Positions 16,753-24,584 of a stretch of DNA of 35,111 bases are shown piece by piece. Location of the stretch: positions 131,497 through 166,607 of the forward strand of contig NZ_BAAAYN010000024.1 in the NCBI RefSeq assembly GCF_039536245.1, given 5' to 3'. How positions within the stretch are numbered: position 1 is the stretch's first letter; each line of letters begins with the position of its first letter. The notes below the pieces were generated by a model. The model had not been told where the DNA came from. It worked only from the letters and a program-made list of their open reading frames with translations, and searched no databases. The position numbers and the translations under genes were made by a program. The DNA comes from Cryptosporangium minutisporangium (GTDB lineage: Bacteria > Actinomycetota > Actinomycetes > Mycobacteriales > Cryptosporangiaceae).

Positions 16753-17112
16753 GTGGACCGCGTGTCGATCCGGCTGGCGGTGTCCGAGCTTCCCTCGCTG
16801 CTCATGGACGTCGTCCGCGAGGCGTTCGCGGACCAGCCGGACGTCAGCGTCGAGTTCCTGCCGGACGGCGACCTCGGCGCCGCCGTCGACCATGCGCGGC
16901 CGGACGTCATGATCCTCGGTGCCGCCGAGTCGGACGCCCACTGGGACCTGCTCCTCGAGTATCCGCGCATGGCGGTCCTGACCCTCTCCCCCGATGCCAG
17001 GGACGCGTGGGTCTGCGAGCTCCAGCCGCACGCCCGCCCGCTCGGCGAGGTCTCGCTGGCCGGCCTGCGCACCGCCGTCCGCGAGGCGGCCGGCCGACAC
17101 CGGAGGAGGTGA
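16753..17112 (+). CDS. small receiver-like orphan protein
   Basis: The 119-aa protein has alternating hydrophobic strands and helices like a response-regulator receiver (IRLAVSELPSLLMDVVREAF, then RPDVMILGAAESD, MAVLTLSPD and a final LRTAVREAA). It lacks the acidic pair, the phospho-acceptor Asp (MILG in place of xMDx) and the conserved Lys, and has no DNA-binding domain. It could be a degenerate receiver that binds the upstream atypical regulator, but this is by fold pattern only. GTG 16753 is used; GTG 16762 is also possible. The gene ends 3 nt before the next start, with the GGAGGAGGTGA ribosome site of that gene overlapping its end, so it belongs to the same operon. Confidence 0.6.
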   Translation: MDRVSIRLAVSELPSLLMDVVREAFADQPDVSVEFLPDGDLGAAVDHARPDVMILGAAESDAHWDLLLEYPRMAVLTLSPDARDAWVCELQPHARPLGEVSLAGLRTAVREAAGRHRRR

Positions 17113-17115
17113 CGG

Positions 17116-18363
17116 ATGAGCTCGGGTGACGTGCTGTCCGGTTTCCTCTGGCGCGCCAGAGCGGGGATCCGCACCGAAGGACTTCCGCTCTTCGCCGGCC
17201 ACGGCATGGCCGACCCCGCGTACCGGCCGCCGCGGCTGCCGTACATCTCGGTGGTCGGGCCGCTGACCGTCGAGCTCGAGCCCGACCGGGACCTGCCGCG
17301 ATCGGTCCAGCTCGCGGTCCAGACCCCCGGATACCTGCCCGGCGCCCGCCGCGAACCGGCCGACCGCGTCCCCGCCTCCGGCCCGCTCGTGCTGCTGATC
17401 GACGGCGACGCGACCGGCAGCGTCGACCCGGACCTCGCCACCCTGACCGGCCAGTCGTTCGTCGCGGCCGGGGTGGGCGTCGCGGTGGCCACCGCACTCC
17501 AGCAGGCCGTCCGGACCGCGGATTTCCGGACGGACGGCGCGATCGTCACCGACCCGGCCCGCCGCGCCGAACTGGCCGCGGTGACCGTGCGCTGGGACGG
17601 CCGCGCGCAGCGCCTCGTGCTGTCGTCCGGACGTCGCGGTGTCCGCACCGGCGCGGAACTCGACCCACGGCCGAGCCGGGTCGAGATCCCGGCGCCCGCG
17701 GGCCCGATCGCGACCGCGCTCGGCCTCGCCGACGCCGTACCCGTCCCCGGACGACTGGTCCGGCACCGCCGCCCCGCCCCGGCCGCCGTGGCCGTCGACG
17801 TCCGGGTCGACCTCTGGGCCGGCTCGCAGCTCGACCTCGCGGCGACGCTCGACGCGTGGACCGGCCTCACCGCCACCCGCGGTCAGTTGCTGGAGCGGAC
17901 CGCGCTCCCGGCCGAGGACATCCCGGCCGGCGCGGCCTCGATCCGCTTGCAGCCGGCCGGTGAGCCGGCGAGCCGCTCGACCCTGCTCCAGCTGGAGGCC
18001 GCCGAGGGTGGCGGGCTCGCCGACCGGGTCGCCGGTCGCCGACCCGCGCTGACCAGCGGCGCGACCGAGACGGCCACGGGTATCCGGCTGGTCGACGCCG
18101 GGACGGCCAGCCTGACGTTCTTCGAGGCTCCCCCGGTCCCGCTCGCCTGGCTACCCGAGCACCCGGCGCCGCACGGTTACGCGGCCACGTTCGGGCTGCG
18201 CACCGAGACCGGTGCGGTCGGCGAGCGGGCGCGGATCCTCACCGTGGAGGCGGACGGTGCTCCGGCGCTCAGCGTCGAGATCGAGTACCTCGCGCCGACC
18301 AACGGCGGGCCACCACCGGTGCGGCTGCGCGGTGACGCCCGGCGGGCCGACGGCACCGCGTAG
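17116..18363 (+). CDS. CIS-associated beta-rich protein, N-terminal part, ended by in-frame TAG inside a LamG-like domain
   Basis: The 415-aa frame starts at ATG 17116 behind the very strong ribosome site GGAGGAGGTGA. I do not recognise the N-terminal family. Residues about 60-185 contain a module (LTGQSFVAAGVGVAVATALQ, then VTVRWDGRAQRLVLSSGRRG) that looks like the small alpha/beta inserts of tail sheath proteins. From about residue 330 (AGTASLTFFEAPPVPLAWLP) a concanavalin-A/LamG-like beta-sandwich begins. The TAG at 18361-18363 falls in the middle of it, and the same frame continues with the missing strands up to 19098. As it stands the product is truncated within a domain and probably unstable unless the TAG is read through. 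The position directly before the sheath suggests a structural or target-binding role. Confidence 0.75.
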   Translation: MSSGDVLSGFLWRARAGIRTEGLPLFAGHGMADPAYRPPRLPYISVVGPLTVELEPDRDLPRSVQLAVQTPGYLPGARREPADRVPASGPLVLLIDGDATGSVDPDLATLTGQSFVAAGVGVAVATALQQAVRTADFRTDGAIVTDPARRAELAAVTVRWDGRAQRLVLSSGRRGVRTGAELDPRPSRVEIPAPAGPIATALGLADAVPVPGRLVRHRRPAPAAVAVDVRVDLWAGSQLDLAATLDAWTGLTATRGQLLERTALPAEDIPAGAASIRLQPAGEPASRSTLLQLEAAEGGGLADRVAGRRPALTSGATETATGIRLVDAGTASLTFFEAPPVPLAWLPEHPAPHGYAATFGLRTETGAVGERARILTVEADGAPALSVEIEYLAPTNGGPPPVRLRGDARRADGTA

Positions 18364-19098
18364 GCGGCCGCCGCCGGGGTCCTGGAAACGACGATTCTGA
18401 GCGAGGGAGCGCAGGTCCACGTCGTCGCGGACGCCGCCGCCGGTGCGGTCGCGCTCTACGTCGACGGAGTGCCGACCGGTGCCGCGAGCGGCACCCCCGC
18501 GCCCGGAGCACCCGCAGGCGGCACCGATCTCGTGCTGCGTCTCGGCGACGCCGCCGGAGCCGCGCCCGGGTTCACCGTCGAACATCTGCACCTCGCCGGA
18601 CGCCCGCTGGGCCCACCGGACCCCCGTGCGCGAGCCGGACTCGCCCCGGCCGACCGGTGGTCACCGGGTGATCCGGTCGCGCTCTGCCGGACCGAGGACG
18701 GCGTCACCAGCACCGGCGAGCTGTTCGTCGCCACCGCGCTGGCCGTCGACGGCGATCGGCTCCTGCTCGACCGGCCGGTGCCGAGTGCGTTCCCCCGGGC
18801 CCGGACGCTGGTGTTCGCCCGTTCCCTGTTCTTCTCGCAGCGGCAGCTGCGGCGACACGACGACCTGATGAACCGGCTCTACCGGATCAGCGCCGAGTAC
18901 CGCGTCTCGGCCTTCCTCGACGAGCGCGCCGCCGGCGTCAGCGCGCCCCTGGTCGAGGCCACCGAACTCGATCTTCTCGACCTCAGCCGAGGGTCGGCGG
19001 GCGCGGGCGGCGGACCGCCGTCCCGGCCGGCTCCCGGACATCCAGGAACGAGCGCTCAGCTCGTAGCCACCACACCCTCGGAGGCACCGCATGGCTGA
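18364..19098 (+). pseudogene. in-frame continuation of the LamG-like protein beyond the amber codon
   Basis: The same frame as 17116-18363 stays open for another 244 sense codons. It begins with the second half of the LamG-like sandwich (VLETTILSEGAQVHVVADA, then VALYVDGVPTG and FTVEHLHLAGRPLG, ending near codon 500 of the joined frame). Next is a beta-rich stretch (DRWSPGDPVALCRTEDG ... LLLDRPVPSAFPRA) and a helical C terminus (FFSQRQLRRHDDLMNRLYRI). Codon use stays strongly GC-biased at third positions, so the region has been under coding constraint until recently or still is. The first in-frame start is GTG 18469, without a ribosome site, so independent translation is unlikely. It is a broken gene, a readthrough product or a sequencing error. 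The stop overlaps the sheath start by 8 nt. Confidence 0.7.
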
Positions 19099-21469
19099 AC
19101 GGCTCACGCCCGGTGTGTACGTCGAGGAGGTTGGCGGGAACGTCCGACCCATCCAGGGTGTCGGTACCTCCACGGCCGCCTTCATCGGCGAGGCAGCTCG
19201 CGGCATCCCGGACCGGGCGGAGTTCGTCTCCGGCTTCCGCGACTTCGAACGCCGCTTCGGCGGCCACCGCCGCGGCGAGGCCGGATTCCTCACCGCGGCC
19301 GTGGAGGCGTTCTTCGCCGCCGGTGGCCGACGCGCGTTCGTGGTCCGGGTGCTGCCCACGGACGCGACGCCCGGAGCGTCGGCCGAGGTACCGGCGCGGG
19401 CCGCGGACGTCTGGGGCGTGAACCGGCCCTCGCTGCGGTTCGACGCCCGTGGCAACGGTGCCTGGTCGGACCATCTGCGACTGCACGTCGAACCGTCCAC
19501 GTCGTTCACCGACCGGGCCTACCGGCTGCGCATCGAGTGGACCGAGGGCGGGCGCTCCCGGACCGTCGAGACGTTCGACAACCTCCGCACCGATCCGGAG
19601 TCGGAGGACTACGGACCGCGAGTGATCGAAGAGAATTCCCAGTACCTGCGGGCCACCGACCTGTTCCAGCGGGATCTGGACGCCGCCGAGCGCACCGCGC
19701 CACCGCTGCCGGAGCAGGTGCCGGCGCTGGTGTCCAGGGAGCCGACGGTTGAGGCCGGGCACCCGATCCCGGTCGGGGCCCGGCTGACGTTCAGCTGGCG
19801 GGACGGATCGTCCGGGCAGGGCACCGACGTCGCGAACCCACCGGCGGTAACGTTCAGCGAGGCGGCCGTGGAGGATGCCGGGGGCACCGTCGCGGCCGGC
19901 CGCGGCACGCTCACCCCGGCCCAGCTCCGCGCCGTTCTCGGCGACGCTCTGGGCGAGGAGTTCCGGGTCACCCGCCCCGACGACGGCGACCCCGGCGACG
20001 ACATCGTGCGAATCGAGCCGGCCGTGGCGAGCGATGCGTACCTCGCGGTCCGCCTGCCCGACGACGACACCGAGTTCGATGTCTCCGGGCTGACCGCGGT
20101 CCGGATCACCGCCGCCGACGCCGAAGGCGAGAACCCCGAAGCCGTCGAGGTGGATCTTCCCGACAACACCACCGCGCTCTCCCCGGCCGCGCTGGCCGAG
20201 CTGATCGCCGCCGCTATGGCGGACGACAACCCGTACGGCCTCGCGGTCGACGCCGCCGGCCCGTTCGTCGTGATCACCGCTCCGGCGGCCGCCGACGGCG
20301 TCGGACTGGCGATCGCCGCGGTGGGCGGGAACGCGCCGTGGCCGGAGCCCGACGTGATCGCGGGCGATCCGGGCGTACTGGTGGACTCGCTGCGCGGCGT
20401 GGAGATCACGGTCAGCGAGACGATCCAGCCGGGCGTCGCACGGGCCCTGTCCGGCCTGTTCGGCTCGGTCCGCAGCGCGGGTCTGGTGGAGAACGACCCC
20501 GGTGATCCGATCCTGCGCCCGGCGCTCACCGAAGACACCCCGCTGCGGCTGGTCGGCGGCGTCGCCGCGGTCCGCGAGGTCGGCGTCGCCCAGTACGCGG
20601 GCGGCGTCACCGACGCCGGCCGCACCGGATTGCACGCGTTCGACACGGTCGAGGTCAACCTGCTGGTCATGCCCGGACGCAACTCGCCGGACCTGCTGTC
20701 GGCGGCGATGGCCTACTGCGACGCCGAGGACGTCTTCCTGCTCGCGGACGGCGTCGGCAGCGTCGACACCGACTTCGAGATCTCCGCCGACGAGGTGCGC
20801 CAACTGGTGGAGGGGTTGCCGGGCCGATCGGACAACGCGGCGATGTACTACCCGTGGATCACCGTGCCCGATCCGGTGAGCGCCGGCCGCAACCCCCGTC
20901 GCCTGGTGCCGCCGTCCGGGCACGTGGCCGGCGTCTTCGCCCGCACCGACAGCACCCGCGGGGTGTGGAAGGCGCCGGCCGGGGTGGAGGCCATTGTCAG
21001 CGGCGCCGTCGACCTGCAGCACCGCCTCGTCGACGCCGACCAGGACCTGCTCAACCCGATCGGCCTCAACTGCATCCGGCAGTTCCCCGGCGCGGGCATC
21101 GTCACCTGGGGCTCGCGCACGCTCTCCTCGGATCCGCAGTGGCGCTACGTCCCGGTGCGCCGCACCGCACTGTTCCTCAAGGAGTCGCTGCGGCGCGGTC
21201 TGCAGTGGGCGGTCTTCGAGCCCAACGACGTGGATCTCTGGGACCGGATCCGGATCAACATCTCCGCGTTCATGCTCGGCCTGTTCCGCCAGCGGGCGTT
21301 CCAGGGCGCGACGCCGGAAGAGGCGTTCGCGGTCAAGTGCGACCGGGAGACCAACCCGCAGGAGCAGGTCGACGCCGGGATCGTCACCGCCCAGGTGGCG
21401 TTCGCGCCGCTGAAACCCGCCGAGTTCGTCGTGATCCAGATCAGCCAGAAGAGCCTGCTGGTGGTGTGA
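19091..21469 (+). CDS. contractile injection system tail sheath protein
   Basis: The 792-aa protein is the contractile sheath. The N terminus (LTPGVYVEEV, GVGTSTAAFIGEA, FRDFERRFGG) is typical. The subtilisin-like sheath core is at about 480-650 (VNLLVMPGRNSP, AMYYPWITVPDP), and the C-terminal domain that builds the inter-subunit mesh is at about 650-792 (INPIGLN-like NPIGLNCIRQFPG, GTRTL-like WGSRTLSSDPQWRYVPVRR, LKPAEFVVIQISQ). It is much longer than sheaths of 350-500 aa because of about 265 residues between 210 and 475 that contain two small alpha/beta modules, probably displayed on the outer surface. GGAGG at 19080-19084 precedes ATG 19091 by 6 nt. It contracts to drive the tube through the target envelope. 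Confidence 0.95.
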   Translation: MAERLTPGVYVEEVGGNVRPIQGVGTSTAAFIGEAARGIPDRAEFVSGFRDFERRFGGHRRGEAGFLTAAVEAFFAAGGRRAFVVRVLPTDATPGASAEVPARAADVWGVNRPSLRFDARGNGAWSDHLRLHVEPSTSFTDRAYRLRIEWTEGGRSRTVETFDNLRTDPESEDYGPRVIEENSQYLRATDLFQRDLDAAERTAPPLPEQVPALVSREPTVEAGHPIPVGARLTFSWRDGSSGQGTDVANPPAVTFSEAAVEDAGGTVAAGRGTLTPAQLRAVLGDALGEEFRVTRPDDGDPGDDIVRIEPAVASDAYLAVRLPDDDTEFDVSGLTAVRITAADAEGENPEAVEVDLPDNTTALSPAALAELIAAAMADDNPYGLAVDAAGPFVVITAPAAADGVGLAIAAVGGNAPWPEPDVIAGDPGVLVDSLRGVEITVSETIQPGVARALSGLFGSVRSAGLVENDPGDPILRPALTEDTPLRLVGGVAAVREVGVAQYAGGVTDAGRTGLHAFDTVEVNLLVMPGRNSPDLLSAAMAYCDAEDVFLLADGVGSVDTDFEISADEVRQLVEGLPGRSDNAAMYYPWITVPDPVSAGRNPRRLVPPSGHVAGVFARTDSTRGVWKAPAGVEAIVSGAVDLQHRLVDADQDLLNPIGLNCIRQFPGAGIVTWGSRTLSSDPQWRYVPVRRTALFLKESLRRGLQWAVFEPNDVDLWDRIRINISAFMLGLFRQRAFQGATPEEAFAVKCDRETNPQEQVDAGIVTAQVAFAPLKPAEFVVIQISQKSLLVV

Positions 21470-22146
21470 GCGTGCCGACCGAACCCGCGCTGACGCCCTG
21501 GTACCCGCTGCGCACCCACCAGTTCCGGATCGGGATCCTGCCGCCACCGCCGGACCCGACCGGCGGGCGCAGCTTCCTCGGCGCGCCGGTCGGCACGTCT
21601 CCGGCGACGCCGCCGCAGCCGGCGCCGGAGGGCCAGAGCTACGTCGCCGGCGTGAAGCGGGTCTCCGGGCTCAACGTCTCGATCGCCGCGACCGAGACCA
21701 AGGAGGGCGGGAACTCGCTGCACCGGTACGCGAATCCCGACCGGGCGACGTGGGACCCGATCACGCTGGAGCAGGGCCTGGCGGTCGACGACACGCTGGA
21801 GCGCTGGGCGGCCGCGGTGCTCCGGTTCCTGCGGACCGGCGCGGTCGAGCCCGGCGAGCCGGTGAAGCGCAACGTCGTCATCGATGTCTGGGACACCCGG
21901 CTGCACGGCGCCGATCTGTCCGAGGGCCTCGTCGGGTCGGCGGACGACGGCGGCCGTCCACCGGATCAACGGCTCCGCCGCTACATCGTCGTCAACGCCT
22001 GGATCAGCAAGTTCCGCGCCGTTCCCCAACTCGACGCGCTGAGCAGCGAGGTCGCGCTGCTCGCGGTCGAGCTGACCCATGAGGGCTGGCACGCCGACCA
22101 GCCGTCGGGCGGCGCGCCGGCCATCGCCACCCCCGTGACCATCTGA
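21466..22146 (+). CDS. CIS tube/tail protein, long paralogue
   Basis: The 226-aa protein belongs to the gp19/CIS tube group: FRIGILPP... at the start, VAGVKRVSGLNVSIAATETKEGG in the centre and WDPITLEQGLAVDDTLERWA, matching the KR.SGL, EGG and LE.G...D..F..W pattern of tube proteins. Residues about 20-55 are a Pro/Gly-rich insert in the first loop. It is probably a tube initiator or baseplate-proximal ring, with the shorter paralogue downstream forming the main tube (inference from PVC/AFP systems). GTG 21466 overlaps the sheath stop as GTGA; GTG 21472 is an alternative two codons later. No good ribosome site is present, so translation depends on coupling. Confidence 0.85.
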   Translation: MSVPTEPALTPWYPLRTHQFRIGILPPPPDPTGGRSFLGAPVGTSPATPPQPAPEGQSYVAGVKRVSGLNVSIAATETKEGGNSLHRYANPDRATWDPITLEQGLAVDDTLERWAAAVLRFLRTGAVEPGEPVKRNVVIDVWDTRLHGADLSEGLVGSADDGGRPPDQRLRRYIVVNAWISKFRAVPQLDALSSEVALLAVELTHEGWHADQPSGGAPAIATPVTI

Positions 22147-22155
22147 GGAGCACCC

Positions 22156-22644
22156 ATGCCGAGGTTCGAGGAGTCCGATCGCCGGGACCCGTTCCGCAGC
22201 TTCAACTTCCACATCGTCCTCGGCGGCGTCGAGGTCGCGGCATGCCGAAAGATGTCGGCGCTGGACGTGACCGTCAACAGCGTGAAGTTCCGAGCCGGGA
22301 ACAGCAAGTCGACGGTCGCGGAGATGCTGCCGACGCTGGTCGAGTACGAGCCGGTGACGCTGGAGGCCGGCGTCACCAACGACCGGGCGTTCGAGGAGTG
22401 GGCGAACCAGCTCGTCCACCACGAGGACCGTCCGGGCCGGACGGCCGAGCCGAACTTCCGCCGCGAGGTGGAGATCCACGTCTACGACATCGACAACACC
22501 ACGCTCGTGCGCAAGTACGTACTGCACCGAGCCTGGGTCTCGAAGTACACCGCGATGTCCGAGTTAGCCGGTGACAGCCAGGAAGTCCTCGTCGAGACAC
22601 TCCAGATCACGTTCGAGGGGTTCGAACGGATCGAGGTGTCCTGA
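22156..22644 (+). CDS. CIS main tube protein
   Basis: The 162-aa protein is a typical inner-tube subunit of CIS and of the T4 gp19/Hcp type: DPFRSFNFHIVLGGVEVAACRKMSALD, VAEMLPTLVEYEPVTLEAGVTND and FEEWANQLVHHED, ending in a beta-strand VETLQITFEGFERI. Stacked hexamers form the channel holding cargo. GGAG precedes ATG 22156 by about 7 nt. The gene ends in TGATG, sharing one base with the next start. It is a divergent paralogue of the 226-aa protein just upstream. Confidence 0.93.
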   Translation: MPRFEESDRRDPFRSFNFHIVLGGVEVAACRKMSALDVTVNSVKFRAGNSKSTVAEMLPTLVEYEPVTLEAGVTNDRAFEEWANQLVHHEDRPGRTAEPNFRREVEIHVYDIDNTTLVRKYVLHRAWVSKYTAMSELAGDSQEVLVETLQITFEGFERIEVS

Positions 22645-23492
22645 TGCCGGCCGAGCTCCTGCTCCGCCGCGGGCTGGTCGACGACGTCGGCGACCGGCAT
22701 CGCCGGGTCGCGCTGCGTCCGCTGGCCGGGCGGGACGAAGCCCGGCTGGCCGACCGGGACGACGCTCTGGTGGCCCAGTCCGATGAGGACGCGGTGCACG
22801 AGGTATTGGCCACGTGCGTCGAGCGGCTCGGCGGGTACCGGGACGTGACACCGGTCCACGTCGCTGCGCTGTCCCGCGGCGATCGCCAGCGCCTCGCGCT
22901 GGCCCTGCGGGCGCTGATGATCGGCGACCAGCTCGTCCTCACCCTCCGCTGCCCGCGCCCCGACTGCGGTGAGCTGGCCGATCTGGAGCTGCGGGTGAGC
23001 GCGCTGCTCGACGAAGGGAGTACGGACGCGCCCGCCGAGCCGGAGTGGTGGACGGTGGACACGCCCGCCGGGAAGTTGCGGCTGCGCACCCCGACCGGCG
23101 CCGACGACGAGGCGCTCGCCGCTCTCGCCGGCTCACCGGCCGAGCGCGCCGCCGCGTTCTGGAACCGCCTGATCGACGCAGATTGGGCGGCGCTCGACAC
23201 GACGAGCCGCCAGCTGCTCGCCCGGACGCTGGCCGGGAGCGGCAGCCTGCCCGATCTGACGTTCGCCTCCCCCTGCCCGGCCTGCCGGGCGCTGCTGGAG
23301 CTGGAGCTGAACCCGTTCGACCTCCTGGTCCGAGAACTGGCGCTCGGCACCGACCGGCTGCTCGCCGAGGTCCACTGCCTGGCGTTCCACTACGGCTGGT
23401 CAGAGGACGCGATCCTCGGCCTGCCCCGTGCGCGCCGCTGGCGCTACCTGGAGCTGCTGCGCCAGCAGCTCGACGGCCGCCCGCTGGTCTGA
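22644..23492 (+). CDS. gp26-type baseplate hub chaperone with zinc-ribbon cysteines
   Basis: The 282-aa protein resembles the T4 gp26-like baseplate hub family seen in CIS loci (RPLAGRDEARLADRDD, then ALSRGDRQRLALALRALMIGD). Two cysteine pairs, CPRPDC (near 102-107) and CPAC (near 211-214), could bind zinc together. The C-terminal 45 residues (VHCLAFHYGWSEDAILGLPR, ending RYLELLRQQL) look like the small DUF6760/tail-chaperone motif that is usually a separate gene, so this may be a fusion. It probably helps assemble the hub rather than being part of the final particle. ATG 22644 overlaps the tube stop by one base. Confidence 0.72.
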   Translation: MPAELLLRRGLVDDVGDRHRRVALRPLAGRDEARLADRDDALVAQSDEDAVHEVLATCVERLGGYRDVTPVHVAALSRGDRQRLALALRALMIGDQLVLTLRCPRPDCGELADLELRVSALLDEGSTDAPAEPEWWTVDTPAGKLRLRTPTGADDEALAALAGSPAERAAAFWNRLIDADWAALDTTSRQLLARTLAGSGSLPDLTFASPCPACRALLELELNPFDLLVRELALGTDRLLAEVHCLAFHYGWSEDAILGLPRARRWRYLELLRQQLDGRPLV

Positions 23493-23513
23493 GAACACCG
23501 CTGAGGAGCGCCG

Positions 23514-23717
23514 ATGCACGAGAAGCCGCACAACGGGTTGACCCGACGGCAGCTGGACTACGAGCTGTCCTGGCTGCTGCGCCGGTGCCCGCGGGACCCG
23601 GCCAAGCTGCCGGAGTTCCTCGGCGAGGTCGTCGTGACGCTGATCGACCGCAACAACGCGGCGCAGGCCGCGCACGCCGCCGACGGAGCCCGCACCGATC
23701 TGCCCGAGAGCTGCTGA
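23514..23717 (+). CDS. 67-aa CIS-locus protein of unknown function
   Basis: A small, helical and charged protein (NGLTRRQLDYELSWLLRRCP ... LPEFLGEVVVTLIDRNNAAQ) with its own ribosome site, GGAG 7 nt before ATG 23514. Its stop is 1 nt before the next ATG. It has no signal peptide or membrane segment. Its place between hub-assembly genes suggests a small chaperone or adaptor. I cannot name a family. Confidence 0.7.
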   Translation: MHEKPHNGLTRRQLDYELSWLLRRCPRDPAKLPEFLGEVVVTLIDRNNAAQAAHAADGARTDLPESC

Positions 23718-23718
23718 C

Positions 23719-24504
23719 ATGGTGAACCTCGACCCCCGCCTGATCGCGTTCGGGGCCCAGCTCGAGCGCGGCGCGCTGATGCGCATCGGTGCGCCGGCGG
23801 CGTCCGGGTCCCCGGCGGCGGGGGCCACTGCGGCGCCGGGCGACGAGCTCACCGGCGACGTCCTGTACTTCCAGTACAACCCGGAGACGATCAGTCGGAC
23901 CCGGACCGGCAAGTGGGAACCCCGGAAGAAGCGCAAGAGCGGCACGGTCGCGGCACCGGCCGACGTCCGGCAGCGGGGCGGCCAGGGCTCGTCGGCACTG
24001 CTGGCCGAGGCCGAGACCGTCGCGCTCAAGGTGCTCTTCGACGCGACCGAGGCCGTGCTCGCCGGCCGCACCGACGCCGCCGAGTACGGCGTCCTGCCCC
24101 AGCTGGCGTTCCTCGAAGTGCTCTCGACCGGCAAGGAGGGACAGAAAGGCGACGCCCGTCGGGAGGCCGTCCAACCCGTGCGCCCGGACGAGCTGCTGCT
24201 GATCCTCGGTCAGCGGCGACTGTTCCCGGTGGTGCTCACGAACCTCACGATCACCGAGCAGAAGTTCCTGCCGACGCTGGTACCGCTCCGGGCCGAGGCC
24301 GACCTGAAGTTCACCGTGCTGGAGCCGGACGAGGCCGCGTACCGGGCGTGGATCTCGACCGCCTACGACCGGCTGCTCGCCGGCCGGGTGAGCGCCGCCG
24401 CGAAGGCCGCGGCCCAGGGCGACGTCGCCGCGGCGATCGCCCGCGAGCTGGCCGGTGACCCGTTCGCTCCGCGGCCGAGCGCCGCCGAGGGGGTGGCGAT
24501 ATGA
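23719..24504 (+). CDS. CIS tube-domain/hub protein (Afp7/Pvc7 N-terminal type)
   Basis: The 261-aa protein has the CIS_tube N-terminal fold: VLYFQYNPETISRTRTGKWE is the hallmark, followed by ALKVLFDATEAV, LPQLAFLEVLSTGKEG and the strand-rich LLLILGQRRLFPVVLTNLTI and FLPTLVPLRAEADLKFTVLE. In AFP/PVC-type systems the same protein usually ends in a LysM domain and joins hub and tube. Here the C terminus is only an Ala-rich helix, and a LysM-like unit is encoded separately downstream. The N-terminal Ala/Gly/Pro-rich insert (about 25-42) is unusual. Its stop overlaps a 27-aa mini-ORF as ATGA. Confidence 0.85.
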   Translation: MVNLDPRLIAFGAQLERGALMRIGAPAASGSPAAGATAAPGDELTGDVLYFQYNPETISRTRTGKWEPRKKRKSGTVAAPADVRQRGGQGSSALLAEAETVALKVLFDATEAVLAGRTDAAEYGVLPQLAFLEVLSTGKEGQKGDARREAVQPVRPDELLLILGQRRLFPVVLTNLTITEQKFLPTLVPLRAEADLKFTVLEPDEAAYRAWISTAYDRLLAGRVSAAAKAAAQGDVAAAIARELAGDPFAPRPSAAEGVAI

Positions 24505-24575
24505 CCGAGCGCTTGCGCGAGGTCCGGCTAGCAGAGTCGATTCTCGGTCATGACCGCGACGAGCGTAGCGAGGAG
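24501..24575. repeat. REP-like palindromic spacer between hub and LysM genes
   Basis: ATGACCGAG (24501-24509) and CTCGGTCAT (24543-24551) are a perfect 9-bp inverted repeat around a 33-nt centre with a CTAG core. The segment ends in GAGCGTAGCGAGGAG (24561-24575), whose GAGGAG also gives the ribosome site of the next gene. GAGCGnAGCGAGGAG-type strings are, in my recollection, frequent short intergenic repeats in Frankia/Micromonospora-like genomes. Nearly all other CIS genes here abut or overlap, so this spacer stands out. Confidence 0.5.
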
Positions 24576-24584
24576 TTGTCATGA
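24501..24584 (+). CDS. 27-aa mini-ORF bridging two CIS genes within a repeat-like spacer
   Basis: ATG 24501 overlaps the preceding stop as ATGA and the TGA at 24582-24584 overlaps the next ATG (24581) as ATGA, so the frame exactly fills the 76-nt gap between two genes. The peptide (MTERLREVRLAES...) is polar and matches no domain. The DNA looks like a short palindromic repeat rather than a gene. Its likely effect is to keep ribosomes moving across the insertion. Confidence 0.35.
   Translation: MTERLREVRLAESILGHDRDERSEELS

Noticed and set aside
18983-21547. Long minus-strand open frame (854 codons) opposite the sheath gene
   Set aside because: Arg/Gly/Asp-rich shadow composition with no motifs; the plus strand is an unmistakable sheath protein.
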